A DNA stretch of 64,000 nucleotides from Terebella lapidaria (Eukaryota; Annelida; Polychaeta; Terebellida; Terebellidae): positions 28,930,423 through 28,994,422 of the forward strand of contig OX424566.1 in NCBI GenBank assembly GCA_949152475.1, in the 5' to 3' direction. The translations under genes and the position numbers were made by a program. The notes below the pieces were generated by a model. The model was not told the origin of the DNA. It was given only the letters and a program-made list of their open reading frames with translations, and did no database searches. Each line of letters starts with the position of its first letter. Position 1 is the stretch's first letter. Positions 43,382 to 57,283 of this stretch are shown piece by piece.

Positions 43382-46300
43382 CAAGTCTGCATCTTGTTTT
43401 GTAGCAGTGGAAGTGAATCTTATGGAAAGCCGCATACGGCTTTCAGAATATTCTCTCCACTGACATTTACCACAGGATTTTTCTGATGCTGTGACATGCG
43501 GCTGAAACAAGCCTGAACTTATAGTTGTCTTTTCTTATTTCAATATGGTACAATATTGTGTTCTCTTTCGTGTCTTAGAAAATCAAATCGTTTTTATCAT
43601 ATGTGCACAACATGTTGCATTCAAGGATGATATATTCAGATATTAATATGTCGCAGGGCTGTAGCACAAATGATTCAAACCCATGTCAAGCATTTTGTGG
43701 AATATATTGTTCAATATTAGTAGTTACAGTAATTTTTCATGAAGTGAGACCTGGTAATAGCTAATATCCGGGGATTCACATTTGTTCAAATGTTTTTCAA
43801 ATATGAGATATACTACAACATGTAACTACAGCACATATGCAGGAATCCGATATAAAATCAATTGGTTATTAAATAGTTCGTAATATCCTAACAAATGAAT
43901 CTACTTGCAGGGATGCTGCGATAATTGTAACTAAGATTTGTCTTATCTCCGATGGTTTACCTTTGGTGGGCGTGGTAACAGTTTGGTCAGTACATATTGG
44001 TGTTTGTGCATGTGTGTTCATGTGATTAGACTACAGGGTGTTTTGTTGCATCGAATGAGATTACTGCCTTGTCCTCTGAGATGGTAAGCTAAACACGTTG
44101 CACTGCTATGTACTGCACTAAGTGCATATGTATTAAACACCATATTTGAAGATTTTTATATCACATATGGAAATGTTCGTGTAAAGGTTTTAAAGAACCC
44201 CTGTTTTAAGCACAATATTATGTGGTGAATGTTAAAAACGAATATCTGTTATCTCAGAACATTTTTATTTATTTAAGGATATAAAATAGTACAATATATC
44301 AGTTGCATTCAATGTTCATACTCCATCACTTGTTTCACATAAACACATTTTTTGTTGGCATTAATGTGCCACACAACCATCGGTGGTTTCACCTTTTGAA
44401 GGAAAACCTCGTCAAGTCATTAATGACATATAATAACGTTCGGATGTAAGGAAACGAGACAAATATCAGCACGATCATATCAAGTCCATCGCGCCATTAT
44501 TGTTCTTTTCGCATAGAATGTATTGTCGGTGCCAAAGTGTGATACCCAATCAGATCCACGGGTAAATGTTCACATTGTTGTGTGTTTTGGGAATAGGATG
44601 GATATGTTCGAAATGAAACAGATATTAATGCTGCATACATGATGAGCTTTAAACCTCATTACTGTCAATCAGCGAAGCAGTTAGATGGATGGTCTTCGGT
44701 TTTGGGGACTGACTGAAACTGCGTGCAAAATAACAACAAAAAGTATACTCAAGGGAAACATTGACACAAACCATACTTGGCTGGTACACCTATGAAATGA
44801 TGTCTGTTTCACCGTATGTAGTGAAGAAAAGTTGAGTTCAGCCAATACCCGCACTGACTAGGGTCAGGAATTAGTACCTCCAAGCCCCTATACCCAATAT
44901 TACCAGAGCTCTATGAAAAAATTCACACCAATTGCCTTAATACGTTCTGGTTTATTGGGAATCGAGTTGAAATAATTACATTGACATCGGCTTCACGGAA
45001 TAAATGGACCACGGATACAATATATGTCTTACAAATGAAACTTCTGACCAGTGAAAACATTGTGGTAAACATGAGCCATTTCTTTATGTTGAACCCACTA
45101 TTGTCTTATGGTTGTTTAATTGGCTGACAAAATCGATTACTAAAGCAACTCCACACACTTGTGGCAGACTATTATGCACGCGAGAGACTTTACACAAGTA
45201 GATTCACTAAGATGTGAAAATGTTGCTGGAAGACGTGGAATCAATACCCAGTATTAAGTATTCCGAGCAAACAAAACAGGGTCCGTTATCCAATGTCATA
45301 GTCCGGGGACAAAAAGTCATATCAGGCATACGAAGTGAGAGAAAACAAAAATGACAGGGAAACTCATGAACCCCCGTAAATGGCCATTAGGAGGTGAAAT
45401 CAGGTGTTCCGGAAAGAGTGAGCATTTCCTGCCCCACTAGTGGCACCCGTCATGAATTCCCCAAAATTAACATGAAAATAGATCTAGTTGCATGGCAGAC
45501 ATGGATTTGCTGTATTTATCAACCAGATCATGATGACGTCCATAGAATTTCTTAAACGCAGCTATAAGTCTTGGTATAACATATCCTTGTCGTTGCAGTT
45601 TAGAGATTAGCTGGGCACTTCGATAGACAAAGTCCTCATATTTGCAACTAGCTCTGGAATAGCGTATAAGTTGATAAACAAACACACCATATGCCGGTGA
45701 CATATGCCGGTAAAATCATGCGTTAATTAATTTTTACGAACAATTTGATAATGTTAAAAGAACATTTTCACATTACAAACTTGTTATGTTTGATATATAG
45801 GAATCTACGGTATATAACACTATATACACACATATTTTGCACATGATAATGTATCTACTAGATCATAGGATTAAGCACATATGGTCTGTGCATACATTTT
45901 TGTTACTCCGTTTGTAGGACTTCGTATCGATATACATATATTCAATATATTATGTAACTGGAAATGGTATAATACCGGTGAGAGTACTTATGGTATTCAA
46001 ACCATGGGATGGACTCGAAGTATTTGAAAATCTGCCCAAAAATAGAATGACACATAAAGCGTATAGAAACACGAAGATTCGAAAGTTTCACTTGACGCAA
46101 CAAAGATTCATAAAACGTGGTAAAATTTATTTTCGTTTACATTCGTGAAAAGGGCGCAGTTATTTCAAGTTATTTCTTGTATATATATGTTATTATCCAC
46201 AGTGTACCTGAAATCACGTCGCGACTACTGCAATTACTGCACTTCACCGCCAATTCTGACAACAGTATAAAAGTGCGACCCTGAGTGCTCATAGCAACCG

Positions 46301-46599
46301 CAGTAATGATTCTGCTATGGCATTTTTTTTCAATTGTCATAATGATGTTTAATCTCAAAGTTTATATATAGCTTTCTACGAATTTGAATTAGGATAAAGT
46401 GAAACAATATTGCATTTTTTAGTACGATCTTACCATCTACGCTTCATATCCTATGCATAAAATTATTATATATCACAGTTCAGAAATGAAACTGATTGAT
46501 GGATCGATTGATTGGTTGAGATATGTACAACCATATGTCCTGGAATGAACAAATGAAGTTCATACCGCATGCAGCAGAAATGTACCCAACTACCCTAAA

Positions 46600-49500
46600 T
46601 CTTCCATTCGTGTCGTTCTGCTTTGTTTGGTGCTTTCATAATTAATCAGGGCCAATAATATCACCACATAATACCTGGAGGAAATATATGATGCATTATT
46701 TACCAGCTTTATGTCTATTACGGATATCCAAGTTCACGCTAGATACCGTACAACTACTTCAGCCTTGTAGTATAGATGTAACTTTTATTGGTGGTCATTA
46801 TGTCCCGTAGCATCACACCTAATGAGACAAGAGTGTCGTTCTTCTGGAGACACCTATGTGCTGCACTTCTGCTTTCTGTTTTGTAGTACTTGGAGTCAAT
46901 TCTATTCATATGGCCTCCAGATTATTCTCATCAGTGACAGTCACAACACGCTTATTCTGATGTTTGACAGGCGGTGAGAACGACCAAGAATATGTCACCA
47001 TGACACAATTATTTGTTTGTTATTTCAAAACAGCACAAGTATTCTGTTTACTTCCGTGTCTCTAGAAAACCAAACGAATTTTTGACAAAATTTGACAAAA
47101 CAAAGTTTTGACGAATTATCAATATATGAACATGTTGTATTCAAGGATGATATATTTGGATTTTATTATGTTGCATGGCTGAAGCCATAAAGTGAAACCT
47201 GGCAATGACTGATATCCCGGGGATTCACTATTGTTCAGATGTTTTCAGGTGTTAGATAATATACACTAAATTTATATATCTTGTTTAATATTGAGCCATA
47301 GCAAAGCGTAAACACTGAAAAAGTCTTGTTCCGTGTATCATCCATTGGATGAAAGTAAGATCTTACAAAAAATGCAGTCATCACGCACAAGGTTTTTGTG
47401 CATGTGCACTTGTATTCATGTGATTATACTGCAGGATGTTTTGTTGCATCGAATGAGAGGTTCTCCATGTCTGCTGAGATGGTAGCCTCAACACGTCGTT
47501 GTGTTCGAAACATACATGTATGCATATGCATTTTATGCAGCATACTCATTTTATGCCTTATTTGATGACCTTATATTACATTTGAAAATGTCTGAGGAAG
47601 GGTTTTGAAGAACATTTGATTCATGCACATTTTTCTGTGGCGATTAGTGAAAATTAATGTGTATTTATTTAAGGACCTGAAATTGTAAAATTATTTGCTT
47701 TTATTGTTTATACTCTATCACTTGTTTTTCAGGAAATTATGTCTCCTCTGTGCAGTTTGTTCGATTTTTTTTGTTGCCGTTAAATTGTCACTTAACTATC
47801 GATGGTTTGACCTTTGGAAGGGAGACCTCGTCAAGTAAGTGATATAATGACATTTTAACGTTCGGGGGTAAGATAGTGAAACAAATGATCATATCAAGTT
47901 CTAGTGATCTTCGTGATTATCCCGAGTGTCAGTGTCCCATGAAAATGTATCGCCGGTGACAAATAGTAATATCCAATCAGTATCACAGATACATTCTCGC
48001 CTTGTTGTGTGCCTTGCGGATAATGTGGATATGTTTGAAATGAACCAGACAGTAATGCTGAATATAGAATGAAGGGTCACCCTCGTTATTGTCAATTAGT
48101 GAAGCAGCTAGATAGATGGTCTTCTGTTTGGGGGACTTACTGAAACTGTGGTATAGAACAGCACTAGTGTGCTCAAGGAGCAGGAAAACATTTGACACAA
48201 ACCATACTCTGAACATACTTGGTTACACCGAAAAATTTATGTCTGTTTCTCTGCACGAAGTAGAGGAAATCGAGGTCAGGAAACATACTTCTGGAACAAG
48301 TTTGACTAGGAACAGGAGGTATTGCCTTCGAGCTCCTAAAATCGATATTACTCTATGCAAAATGTCAAACCTATTGCCTGAATACCTTCTGGTTCATCGG
48401 AAATCGAGTCGAAATAATTATAATGAACTCATGGACCAAATGGACACCGATACAATCAGCTCAAATACAATCTATGGCACTTCTGACCAGTTGTGAAAAT
48501 TGGGTAATGACACGTCCAGGGGAACCAAATTTATCGTCCGTGAACCAAAACGGTAAAACATAACCAAGTTATACGCTGAACCAAACACCGAATGATAATA
48601 ATAAATTGACCATAATCAATTATATATGGGTGTTTTTGTTTAAGTTTACATTTGGCATAAAACCCCATGTTACATAATAACACTATAATATACATATATT
48701 TTGCACATATGATTCCTGATCATTTTACCATTCAAGAGACACTAAAATATCCCTAAGCATCAACTGGCATGTGATAAGCGTGTTATTGCACAATATGGAG
48801 ATTCATGCCGTATAAAAGTATACACACATTCTCTTGCACATGATAATTGCTGTATTTATTTATTCATAGGATTACACACATGTTATGTGCTCATATTCAT
48901 TTTTTCTTCCGTAGGATTTCGTTGAAATATTCGTTAAAAGTTTCGTTGAAACTTTAAATATTCGAAAAAATGTACCAACAAGTGTGGTTAATGAAGTGGA
49001 TCCAAGGATTTCAGATGCGTTCACCTGAAAAGGATTAGCATGACACATGAAATTTATGCAAGCTAAAATACACAAGCATCGTAGCTCTCCTTGATGACGC
49101 AACGATTCATCGAACGTGATAACAATCATGGTCATTCATTTGTGGAAATGGCACAGGTATTTCCGAAGACATTTCCTGTAGACGTTTTTACGCCTATTTC
49201 TGTGCCTGAAACACGTTGCAACTACGGGATTCAGGGCCCAAAATTGACAACAGGTGAACGAGTGGGATCCCCTACCGATAACAAACCCGGTAATGAGGCT
49301 GCAATCAGCCAAATTCTTCTGCTGCGGCAATAGTGCTTAATTATAACCATCCAGGCTTTTTAAATGTGCTAATAAGCAGCATTGCTACAACTTTTCATAT
49401 TCATAATATTGAAGTTACTTTTTCACTACAATTCATCAATTGCAGCTTCCTCGAGGAAGTTTATCATCACCCAGCCTTTGTGTACTGGATAAATATGATT

Positions 49501-50500
49501 GATATTTCTCCAAATGAGCTTCCACACACCAACGCTACAGTGAGTAACTGAAGTTTTAATGTTATAAATTGAAATTATGGATCGCATGGAATTGTACATG
49601 AAATTTCCTGGGAAATTTAAACGTAGCATGAAAGTCAGTGGATGATTGAGTGAATTTTCGGCACATCTTTCTTTGCTTGCCAAGTATCGTAGAGTAAGGA
49701 AATTCTACAGTGTACGGCGAGGCATTCATGATCACATGACATGACTGCCTTACCCGGGATTCGGGTAGCAATAAGCATGCAGTGGAATGCCGTCTGGTAT
49801 AAACTGGACAAGGAATGTTCCTGTATATTTCCCGTGCACCCATTCAAGAAACACTTTTATTTTCATTTTAATATGATAATTGGGCCCGGTTGTGAACATC
49901 GATCATAAATATCCATTCATGTAACACTTACTATATGCGACAACACCCTTTCAACCCCTCATAAACTTGAACAATGAGCACTGAGGTTCATACGCCCTTA
50001 ACAGCTCACTGGGTGCAATGACGTATGTTACTTTATTCTGATTATGAACGGCTATTGCGATTAGATCACATTGACGATATACTTTCAGGAGGGTCCACAC
50101 TGATAGTCATAAACGTTACTACATGCATTTTGATCATGTCATAACAAAGCTGTACGCCTTGGCAGGTCAAATCAAATTTCTGTTTATATGCAATTCAATA
50201 GAACGCTGATATTTCATGGTCGTCAAAAAGAAGGCAAACCAGGTGCAATCCTGTCTGATGCCAACAAATGGATACTAGTACACCCCCAAAACGTATTCCC
50301 TATAAGTGATTTGATCATTATATCCAGGTGGCGTTATCAGGTGTGCATTGTGCACGATGAAAATAAGTAATCTTGATCTTTCTGCCAGAAATTGGTGTGG
50401 GCATGTGATGCCCCAACACATCACACATTTCTTGAAGGGAGGTGATAAAACAGAAGGGAATGGTGACACCTACTAGTGGCGGATTCCATATGGTAAGTTA
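46600..50500 (+). repeat. Downstream repeat array, unit D2
   Basis: Landmarks run in the same order as in D1 and D3: 46610-46950, 47390-47480, 47800-48140, 48830-48900, 49150-49320, 49560-49760 and 50335-50490. Offsets to D3 are 3.6-3.9 kb and to D1 about 3.0-3.5 kb (ignoring the retrotransposon). Open frames such as 48116-48496 are not kept in other copies. Confidence 0.6.
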
Positions 50501-53500
50501 TGGCTCTTGTTGAATCTATAGTAAATCGCTACACATGTCAAATGTGTGAATGACATGCATTTTTTACTATTGTTTTCTTGTTTTTCGTAGGTGGTTATAT
50601 TTTCAGGACACCTGAAATAGAGGATCATGAAGTTCGAAACAATTTTCTCGATTTCGCATGACACTTGACTTTGAGGTTACATATAACATTCTCGGTTTTG
50701 TTTGTTCAGAATACTTTGTAATTGGATATTAGTTCTAAGTATATCCATGTCAATGATTTCCCGGGGTTCACATCCCTTCCTATAGTATACCAAATAGAAA
50801 ATTGGGATATGATATTTATGACATCAAAACAACCAAAAGTATATATCAGTATATTGCCACAAATATATGTTTCAAATATATTTAGGTAGATCTATTTGTG
50901 TTCTATACGACTGTGACATAAAAAGATGTTCACCGTCCAGGACTTAACAAGGACTATTAGGCCAGACAACGTCCATCACACAACAGGAAATGAATATCTT
51001 CCTGTTATTCAGGAGGGAACAGGATGACTAATTTTGTATTATTAACACAGAAAATCATACTGAATGATCACAAAACATGAACGTTGTATGACGTGGAACA
51101 GTGTGCTCGTTTGCACTTTATATTGCTTTCTCAAACTTACTTTCTCACGTTTTTCTTCATATATATATACCCAATGTATGGTGGATTTCATAGTTTTACC
51201 ATTTTACTAGCCTGTCTCAGCCTCTTTAGGGTCACGTTATCAGGAGGTCTGTGTATGAAACTGAAACAACTTTTTCTGGAAATCTCATACTGCCATTCAT
51301 CATTATGGAGGACGTGCCCATGAACACAGTTGTGTAGTCGGCTCTTACAGTGCACACGTCGTGGCCCTGGAACGAAGCACATTGGCATTGTTAACGGAAA
51401 CCTCCCTCGGGAATACAAACAGTAACGAGATGCGTGTTTCCTTTCAGGGGCTAACAGCGTTTGACACAGCGTCTTGTACTGAGCAAAAAAAAGTACATTT
51501 CACACTTTGAAATGTGTTGAAATTCTGATTTTTACAATAAATATTAAATTTGTGACAGATGTTGAGACCAAATATCTGTCAGTCGAAACTTTGTATTTGT
51601 AATTCTGGATATCTCAAAATGTTGTGTGGTGAATTCATACTTCATTTTGTGTGTGTTATACTGACTTTTTCTCATATCATTGGTGATTTGATCTTCGTGG
51701 GGGAAAATGGTAGTTCACCTCATTAAGTGAGTCATATGATAACATAATGTTTTGGATTCGGAAGATGATGAACAACTCAAAACGATCAGATCAAGTGCAA
51801 TTGATGACAGGGATTATTCCAGCTCATCAATCCGTTAATCCTTCTATCGAGGATAATACATGGTCGGTGGCAATTGATAGTTGCACATCAGGGATTCTAA
51901 AAGTTGATCATTCCTATAAAATGAACCAGACAACAATGATGCATACAAAATGAACTGCAAGCCCTCGTTATTGTTCAGCAAAATTAAATTGATGGTCCTC
52001 TGATTGAGGCCCTCACTAAAACTCGTCGAAAACAAAATAGTACAAGTGCACTGAACGGGGCGAGAAATATTTAGTACAAACCATAATCGGTAAATGTTTG
52101 ACTAGTACATAAAAAACGATGTCTCTTTCAATGTACCAAGTAAAGATAAAATAGGTCGAGGACACCCAGCACACACATAGGACAAGTTTGACTATAGCAA
52201 TAAATCATTGTATCAAAGCAATGAAAGTAAAGGATACCTTCATGCAAATTCTCACACATATTACCCCAGTACCTTTTGGTTCATCAGAACTTGAGTCGGA
52301 ACATTCACACTGTATTCAATCTTGCCAACGAAACTGGACTTCAGATCGGGCTTTAATAGAATCTATATCTTCCAAATGATACTTTTGCCTAGTATTGAAT
52401 TATGCGCAATGAAACGTCTAGGTAATCTGCCACGAATGTTAATGTAGAATATTGATTGCTCAACAAACTTGCCTCATACCATAAAATGTGTGCTTACAAA
52501 ACTTTACATAATACACATATTCCTGGCACATGATAAGAAATGTATTTATAAGACCATAAGATTATGCTCTCGTTTGAAGGATTGTATTTCAATATATTCG
52601 ATATATTATGTAACTGGATATGCTATGACACTGGGCAGAGCTCTCCAAAAACAGAATGACAGTATTATCGAATTATCGATAATTATCGAAACTAAAACAG
52701 CCACACACAAATGATCAAAAGCTCGTATTGATGCAGCAAGATTCATCGAAATCGATCTAATCGTGGTCATTTATATGTGTGGAAAAGGGCACAGATATTT
52801 CAGAAGACATTTCCTGTAGGTGTTATTATCCATAATTTTGTGCCTGAACCACATCGAGATGTCTACATTTACTGCACTTATCAAGGGAAATAGCCGCGCA
52901 AAACTGACAGCAGGTGGAAAACGGGGCCTTGAGTGCTCATAACAAGCTCAGTAATGAGGCTGCGATGGATAATTTCCTTTAACTGCCATAACCTTGTTTA
53001 ATACAGCAGCGTATTTATAGCCATCTACGTTTTCAAAATATAATACAGAGGTGCCTTGTTACAACTTACATTAACCTTGATATTAGCATTTATGTTACTT
53101 CTGTCACCATAATTCATCAATCGCATCGCCCATGAAACGATGACGTCATCCACCCGTTGTATATTGAATGTAATAAATAGCATTATCTTTACGCTACTGC
53201 AAGTAAAGAAGATTGGGTGACTGGAGACAACGGTGTGATGAAGTTATTGATGACATTGAATTGTTCATTGGAACTCATGGAAAGTTTAGGTGTAGCATGA
53301 AATTCAGTAGATGATTGAGTGATGCTCGCTAGAATTCTCAGAGGACATTTCCTTGCTTGTATGAAATCGAAGATTGATGAAATCTTACAGTGTACGCTGA
53401 AGCATTCATGACGTAGCGAGCATGGTTCATTACACACAGAGGTTCTTCATTCTCATTTGAATACCATAGAAAAGCTACGATGTAGAATTCAGTCTATGAT

Positions 53501-54150
53501 TTATTGCCGTTTGGTAAGAACTAGACAAGACCAGATCATGTATATTTTCTCGGGTACACATCCAGAAAACACGTTATCTTAATTTGATTATTGTCCCCGA
53601 TTGTGTACAATAATCATAAATATTCACCTATGCGAACAACATAATATTTCAAGCCCTCGCAAATATGAACAATGAGTACCCAGGGTTATATGATGATACC
53701 GACAAATACATTTCATATTGTCTAGTATGTATATCATTGGGTATAATGATTCATTATTATGTTATGAGTATGAACGGCCAACGCTTCCAGACTACAGCTT
53801 TTGACAACATACCAGTGCATCAAATATCTAAGTGTGTGTAATTCCAGGGGACAATGATATTTCATGATCGTCAGAACTGAGACAAACCAGGTGAATGCTT
53901 ATCTGTCTGATGTCCACATATGGGATACGCCTCAGAACGTACCCCCACTACACACGTCAATCGTGATACCAGATGGCGTTATCAGGTGTGCATTGTGCAC
54001 CATGAAAATAAGTAATCTTGATCTTTCTGTCAGACATTGGTGTGGGAATGTGATGCGTCAACACATCATTAATTTGTATACCACCTAGAACTTCCAGAAG
54101 GTAAGATGATGAAGCAGAAGGGACGGGTGACACCTACCTGTCGTGAAATC
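50501..54150 (+). repeat. Downstream repeat array, unit D3
   Basis: Landmarks shared with D2 and D4 include 51060-51480, 51930-52010, 52500-52620, 52800-52960, 53225-53430 and 53980-54150. The box at 53980-54075 is about 90% identical by eye to 50335-50430. No gene is supported. Confidence 0.6.
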
Positions 54151-55051
54151 CATGGAATAGGTTCTTGATTCTTGTATAATTTACCGTAAATGTTCTATAC
54201 ATGCCGGAATTCCGATATTTTCTCAGTAATAATTTACGTTCGGAATTTCGTGAAAATGCCATTTATGATTTTCCCGACTGCACATTGTGTACAACCCAAA
54301 ATATGTGGTATATTATATCACATATTTTATTCAGATAGATCTATGATACTCATGTCATCAGAACAGCTGTATGTGTAAGAATATTTATCAGTCCACTGAC
54401 CATGGCATCACAAAAAACACGTTCATCATACAATAGAAAATTTACTTCTTGGTCTTCAAATGAACCTTATGGTTGAATCCGTTTTATTTTTTGGAATTAG
54501 GCTGAATGATCACGAAAAATGAAACACTGCACAAGGTGGTAGTGATGTGTTTGTTCATTCAAAATATTGCTATTTGAAACTTTCCATTAGTTTTACCCAT
54601 ATAGACCCACAGCATGGCCGATTATTTGTGTATGAATACAACAATTGCAATGATAATATACCTTCTACCTGCCAAGCATGCGGTAAACACATTTGTACAG
54701 GCTCCTCAGGATTCCATGATTATGTGTTACTAAATGCAATAAGGAGACATAAAAACTCGCCTGGAATGGGATATTGTCATAAAGATCATCGTAATGCATT
54801 CTAAAATACTATTTGTGTTGGATATATCATGCAAAACTAGGATTTATATCAGTGTTGAATCTACACCAGTGTGAAATATCGGAGCCATTTTGCATGCATG
54901 AGTGCTCATGAACCAGCATATGTATCGGACCATTCTAACTCTGTTGTTTCCTGCACACGCCGTCACGCACCTGTGACTGACCTGAATTACGTCGACATTG
55001 AAGAACAACAATAACAACACGAACTCAACAGCCGTACCCACCACACCAGTC

Positions 55052-56320
55052 ATGTCAACAAAAACCAGATCCGCCCAAAGTAAGTCAAACGTTGATGAAA
55101 TGCCTGACTGGGCTGTGAGACTAAAAGATGATATTATTGAAAGTCTGGGAAGCAAACTTGATTCTATGATAGAAAAAGCAGTGCATGATGTCAAAGAGGA
55201 ATTCCACAAGGAAATCGAAAAAAGCATCAGTTTCGCCACTCAGTCATTAGCAACAGAAGTCCAGGATCTGAATGTGAAAATATCCCGTCTTGAAAATGAC
55301 TCTCAGCAACAAGATAAAACAATGAAGGCCCTTAGGCAGATGTGTAGGGAAAACAAAGAAAGAACGATACGACTAGAAGCTTATGGTATGAGAGAAGCCC
55401 TTGTTTTCTCTGGATTTGAGGAGAAAGAGAATGAAACGGAGGATGACATCAGAACTGCCTTGTACGAGTTATTCGAGAATGACCTGGATATAGAAGATGC
55501 TAGTAGCATGCGGATCTCCAGGTGTCACAGGCTTCGATCTACTCGAGACGGTCAACCTAGAGATATAGTTGCCAGATTCCTGTATTATCCAGATAGACAA
55601 AAGGTAATGAGTGCTGCCAAAAAACTTGAAGGTAGAGAAGATCCCATCTTTATCAATCCACACGTCCCCAGGGAAATACAGCAACGACGTAATCTGCTCA
55701 GGCCAATCGTCAAACTGGCCAAATCCAAACACATCAAAGCCTTCCTAGTACAAGACACTCTACATGTCAAAGACAAGGTATACACAGTTGAAAATCTGGA
55801 CGAGTTGCCATTCCGATGGGAGTCCGTGTCAACGAAAATGACAAATGATCATGTATTCTTCTTCGGCGGCCTATCTCCGTTCAGTAATTTCAACGTCATC
55901 AACAGCTCCTTTGTCGTAAATGGAGTGACATTTTCTTGTTCAGAGCAAATGTTTCAATACCGCAAGGCCACTCATGTCGGTGAAGACGTAGCTGCTACAA
56001 ATGTGCTTCTCGAAACGGATCCTGTTGCCATGAAACGGATAGGCGATGCTCTCCCGAAGAAACCCTCTTGGAATGACTTGGCTCCAGTGGTGATGAAAGA
56101 AGCGTTGATCGCGAAGTTCAGTCAGAATCCTTCCTTGAAAAAGCTGATCAAGGAGACTGGGCAACGTCAATTCGTCGAGTGTAACCGAAGTGATAAACTG
56201 TGGGGGATAGGACTGCCTCTACACCATGACGCCATCAGTGACGAGAGCAAGTGGAAAGGCAAGAACCTCCTCGGCAAAACATTAGGTGAAGTGCGCACTA
56301 TCATAAACAGTGACTCCTAA
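55052..56320 (+). CDS. LINE-ORF1-like RNA-binding protein fused to a NADAR domain
   Basis: This intact single-exon ORF gives 422 aa from the first ATG; the frame is closed upstream by TGA at 54983. Residues about 20-108 are charged and heptad-like (coiled coil). Residues 113-255 resemble the RRM and C-terminal domain of L1-type ORF1 proteins (ALVFSGF; RISRCHRLR; PRDIVARFLYY; PREIQQRRNLL). Residues 267-417 are a complete NADAR domain: FFGGLSPFSNF (270-280), CSEQMFQYRKA, VMKEAL, KF, TG, VE, WGIG (384-387) and GKNLLGKTLGEVR. NADAR proteins (YbiA-like) are N-glycosidases on ADP-ribose derivatives, including ADP-ribosylated guanine in DarT-NADAR systems. It lies 1 kb before a LINE RT fragment. It may be a retroelement ORF1 that gained NADAR, or a host gene derived from one. 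Domain calls are strong; the role is inference. Confidence 0.82.
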   Translation: MSTKTRSAQSKSNVDEMPDWAVRLKDDIIESLGSKLDSMIEKAVHDVKEEFHKEIEKSISFATQSLATEVQDLNVKISRLENDSQQQDKTMKALRQMCRENKERTIRLEAYGMREALVFSGFEEKENETEDDIRTALYELFENDLDIEDASSMRISRCHRLRSTRDGQPRDIVARFLYYPDRQKVMSAAKKLEGREDPIFINPHVPREIQQRRNLLRPIVKLAKSKHIKAFLVQDTLHVKDKVYTVENLDELPFRWESVSTKMTNDHVFFFGGLSPFSNFNVINSSFVVNGVTFSCSEQMFQYRKATHVGEDVAATNVLLETDPVAMKRIGDALPKKPSWNDLAPVVMKEALIAKFSQNPSLKKLIKETGQRQFVECNRSDKLWGIGLPLHHDAISDESKWKGKNLLGKTLGEVRTIINSDS

Positions 56321-56575
56321 TCACTATCCTTGACACTGAGCGTACAGAACATGAACTTGAGCATCACATATTCACTCTTGGTAGATAGATAACGAACATC
56401 CACTTGTACAATATGAGTTCTAGGATAAGTTTATGTAATGTTTCATTTCCTACACCCAGTATTTTTTTATGTGTTATGTGTTTCCTTTTCTGAACATACC
56501 CTATATATTATGACTGTGTATGCAATGATGTATGTGTGTATATAATATATATATATATATGTATATATATATATG

Positions 56576-56657
<82 letters not shown>

Positions 56658-57283
56658 GACTTAATATTCGAAGACTGAGCTAATGAAGTTAACTGATTGT
56701 ATGATACTACATGTATGCATACTGCATGCAGTGGTATACAAGGTTAATATATCATGTTCGAATCTGAGTGTATCTGATTAAAGGTATATATTTTTCGAGA
56801 TCATACCTGATTGCTCCTCATTTATATTGTTGCAATCAATGATTTTTTGGCATGTGATCATGAAAAATTTCAGGTTCGCCCGTTTGTAATGATCTTCTTG
56901 ATGAAAATGATTATATTGACGTACATGTAAATTTATTAACTACAATATGGAATTAGTGTATCGTATCTCAACTGTTATGTATATGTATGTGACCTGGTAA
57001 TAACACTGAATATAACTCTAACATGCACCTGTCTCGTGTTTGTTTGTGTTGTTGTGGTTTCTTGTGGCCGCCGTTTTCACACATTTAACATACTCACGAA
57101 CAAGTACATCCGTGAGTACAAACAAATCAATGAAGATCGGATATTGATCCTGTATACTGAAAGGAGTAACTCAAGCAGGAGTAGTTCTGCGCTCTAATCC
57201 ATCATAACCACGGTGTGAAAATGCTGTGAGTTGACTATAACCATCTTCTTTATGGCTCACTGAGTAATGCCTGGGATATATAC
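56321..57283. other. Spacer between the NADAR ORF and the LINE RT fragment
   Basis: About 960 bases hold no protein similarity I recognise. It contains the AT microsatellite and otherwise resembles 3' untranslated DNA. No endonuclease or central RT motifs are present, so the usual ORF2 is mostly missing. Confidence 0.5.
56530..56655. repeat. (AT)n microsatellite
   Basis: A run of TA/AT dinucleotides of about 125 bases, interrupted by a few GT steps near its start. Confidence 0.95.

Larger units (their letters stand above)
32850..46590 (+). repeat. Downstream repeat array, unit D1 (interrupted by the LTR retrotransposon)
   Basis: The homologous parts are 32865-33130, 34225-34474 and, after the retrotransposon, 43382-43660, 43990-44110, 44390-44720, 45830-45970 and 46150-46340. 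Removing 34475-43385 restores continuity with D0 and D2 exactly at the insertion point. No intact gene is visible outside the retrotransposon. Confidence 0.6.

Noticed and set aside
48116-48496. 126-codon plus frame in unit D2
   Set aside because: The matching parts of D1 and D3 are not open in this frame, and composition is unlike a real protein.
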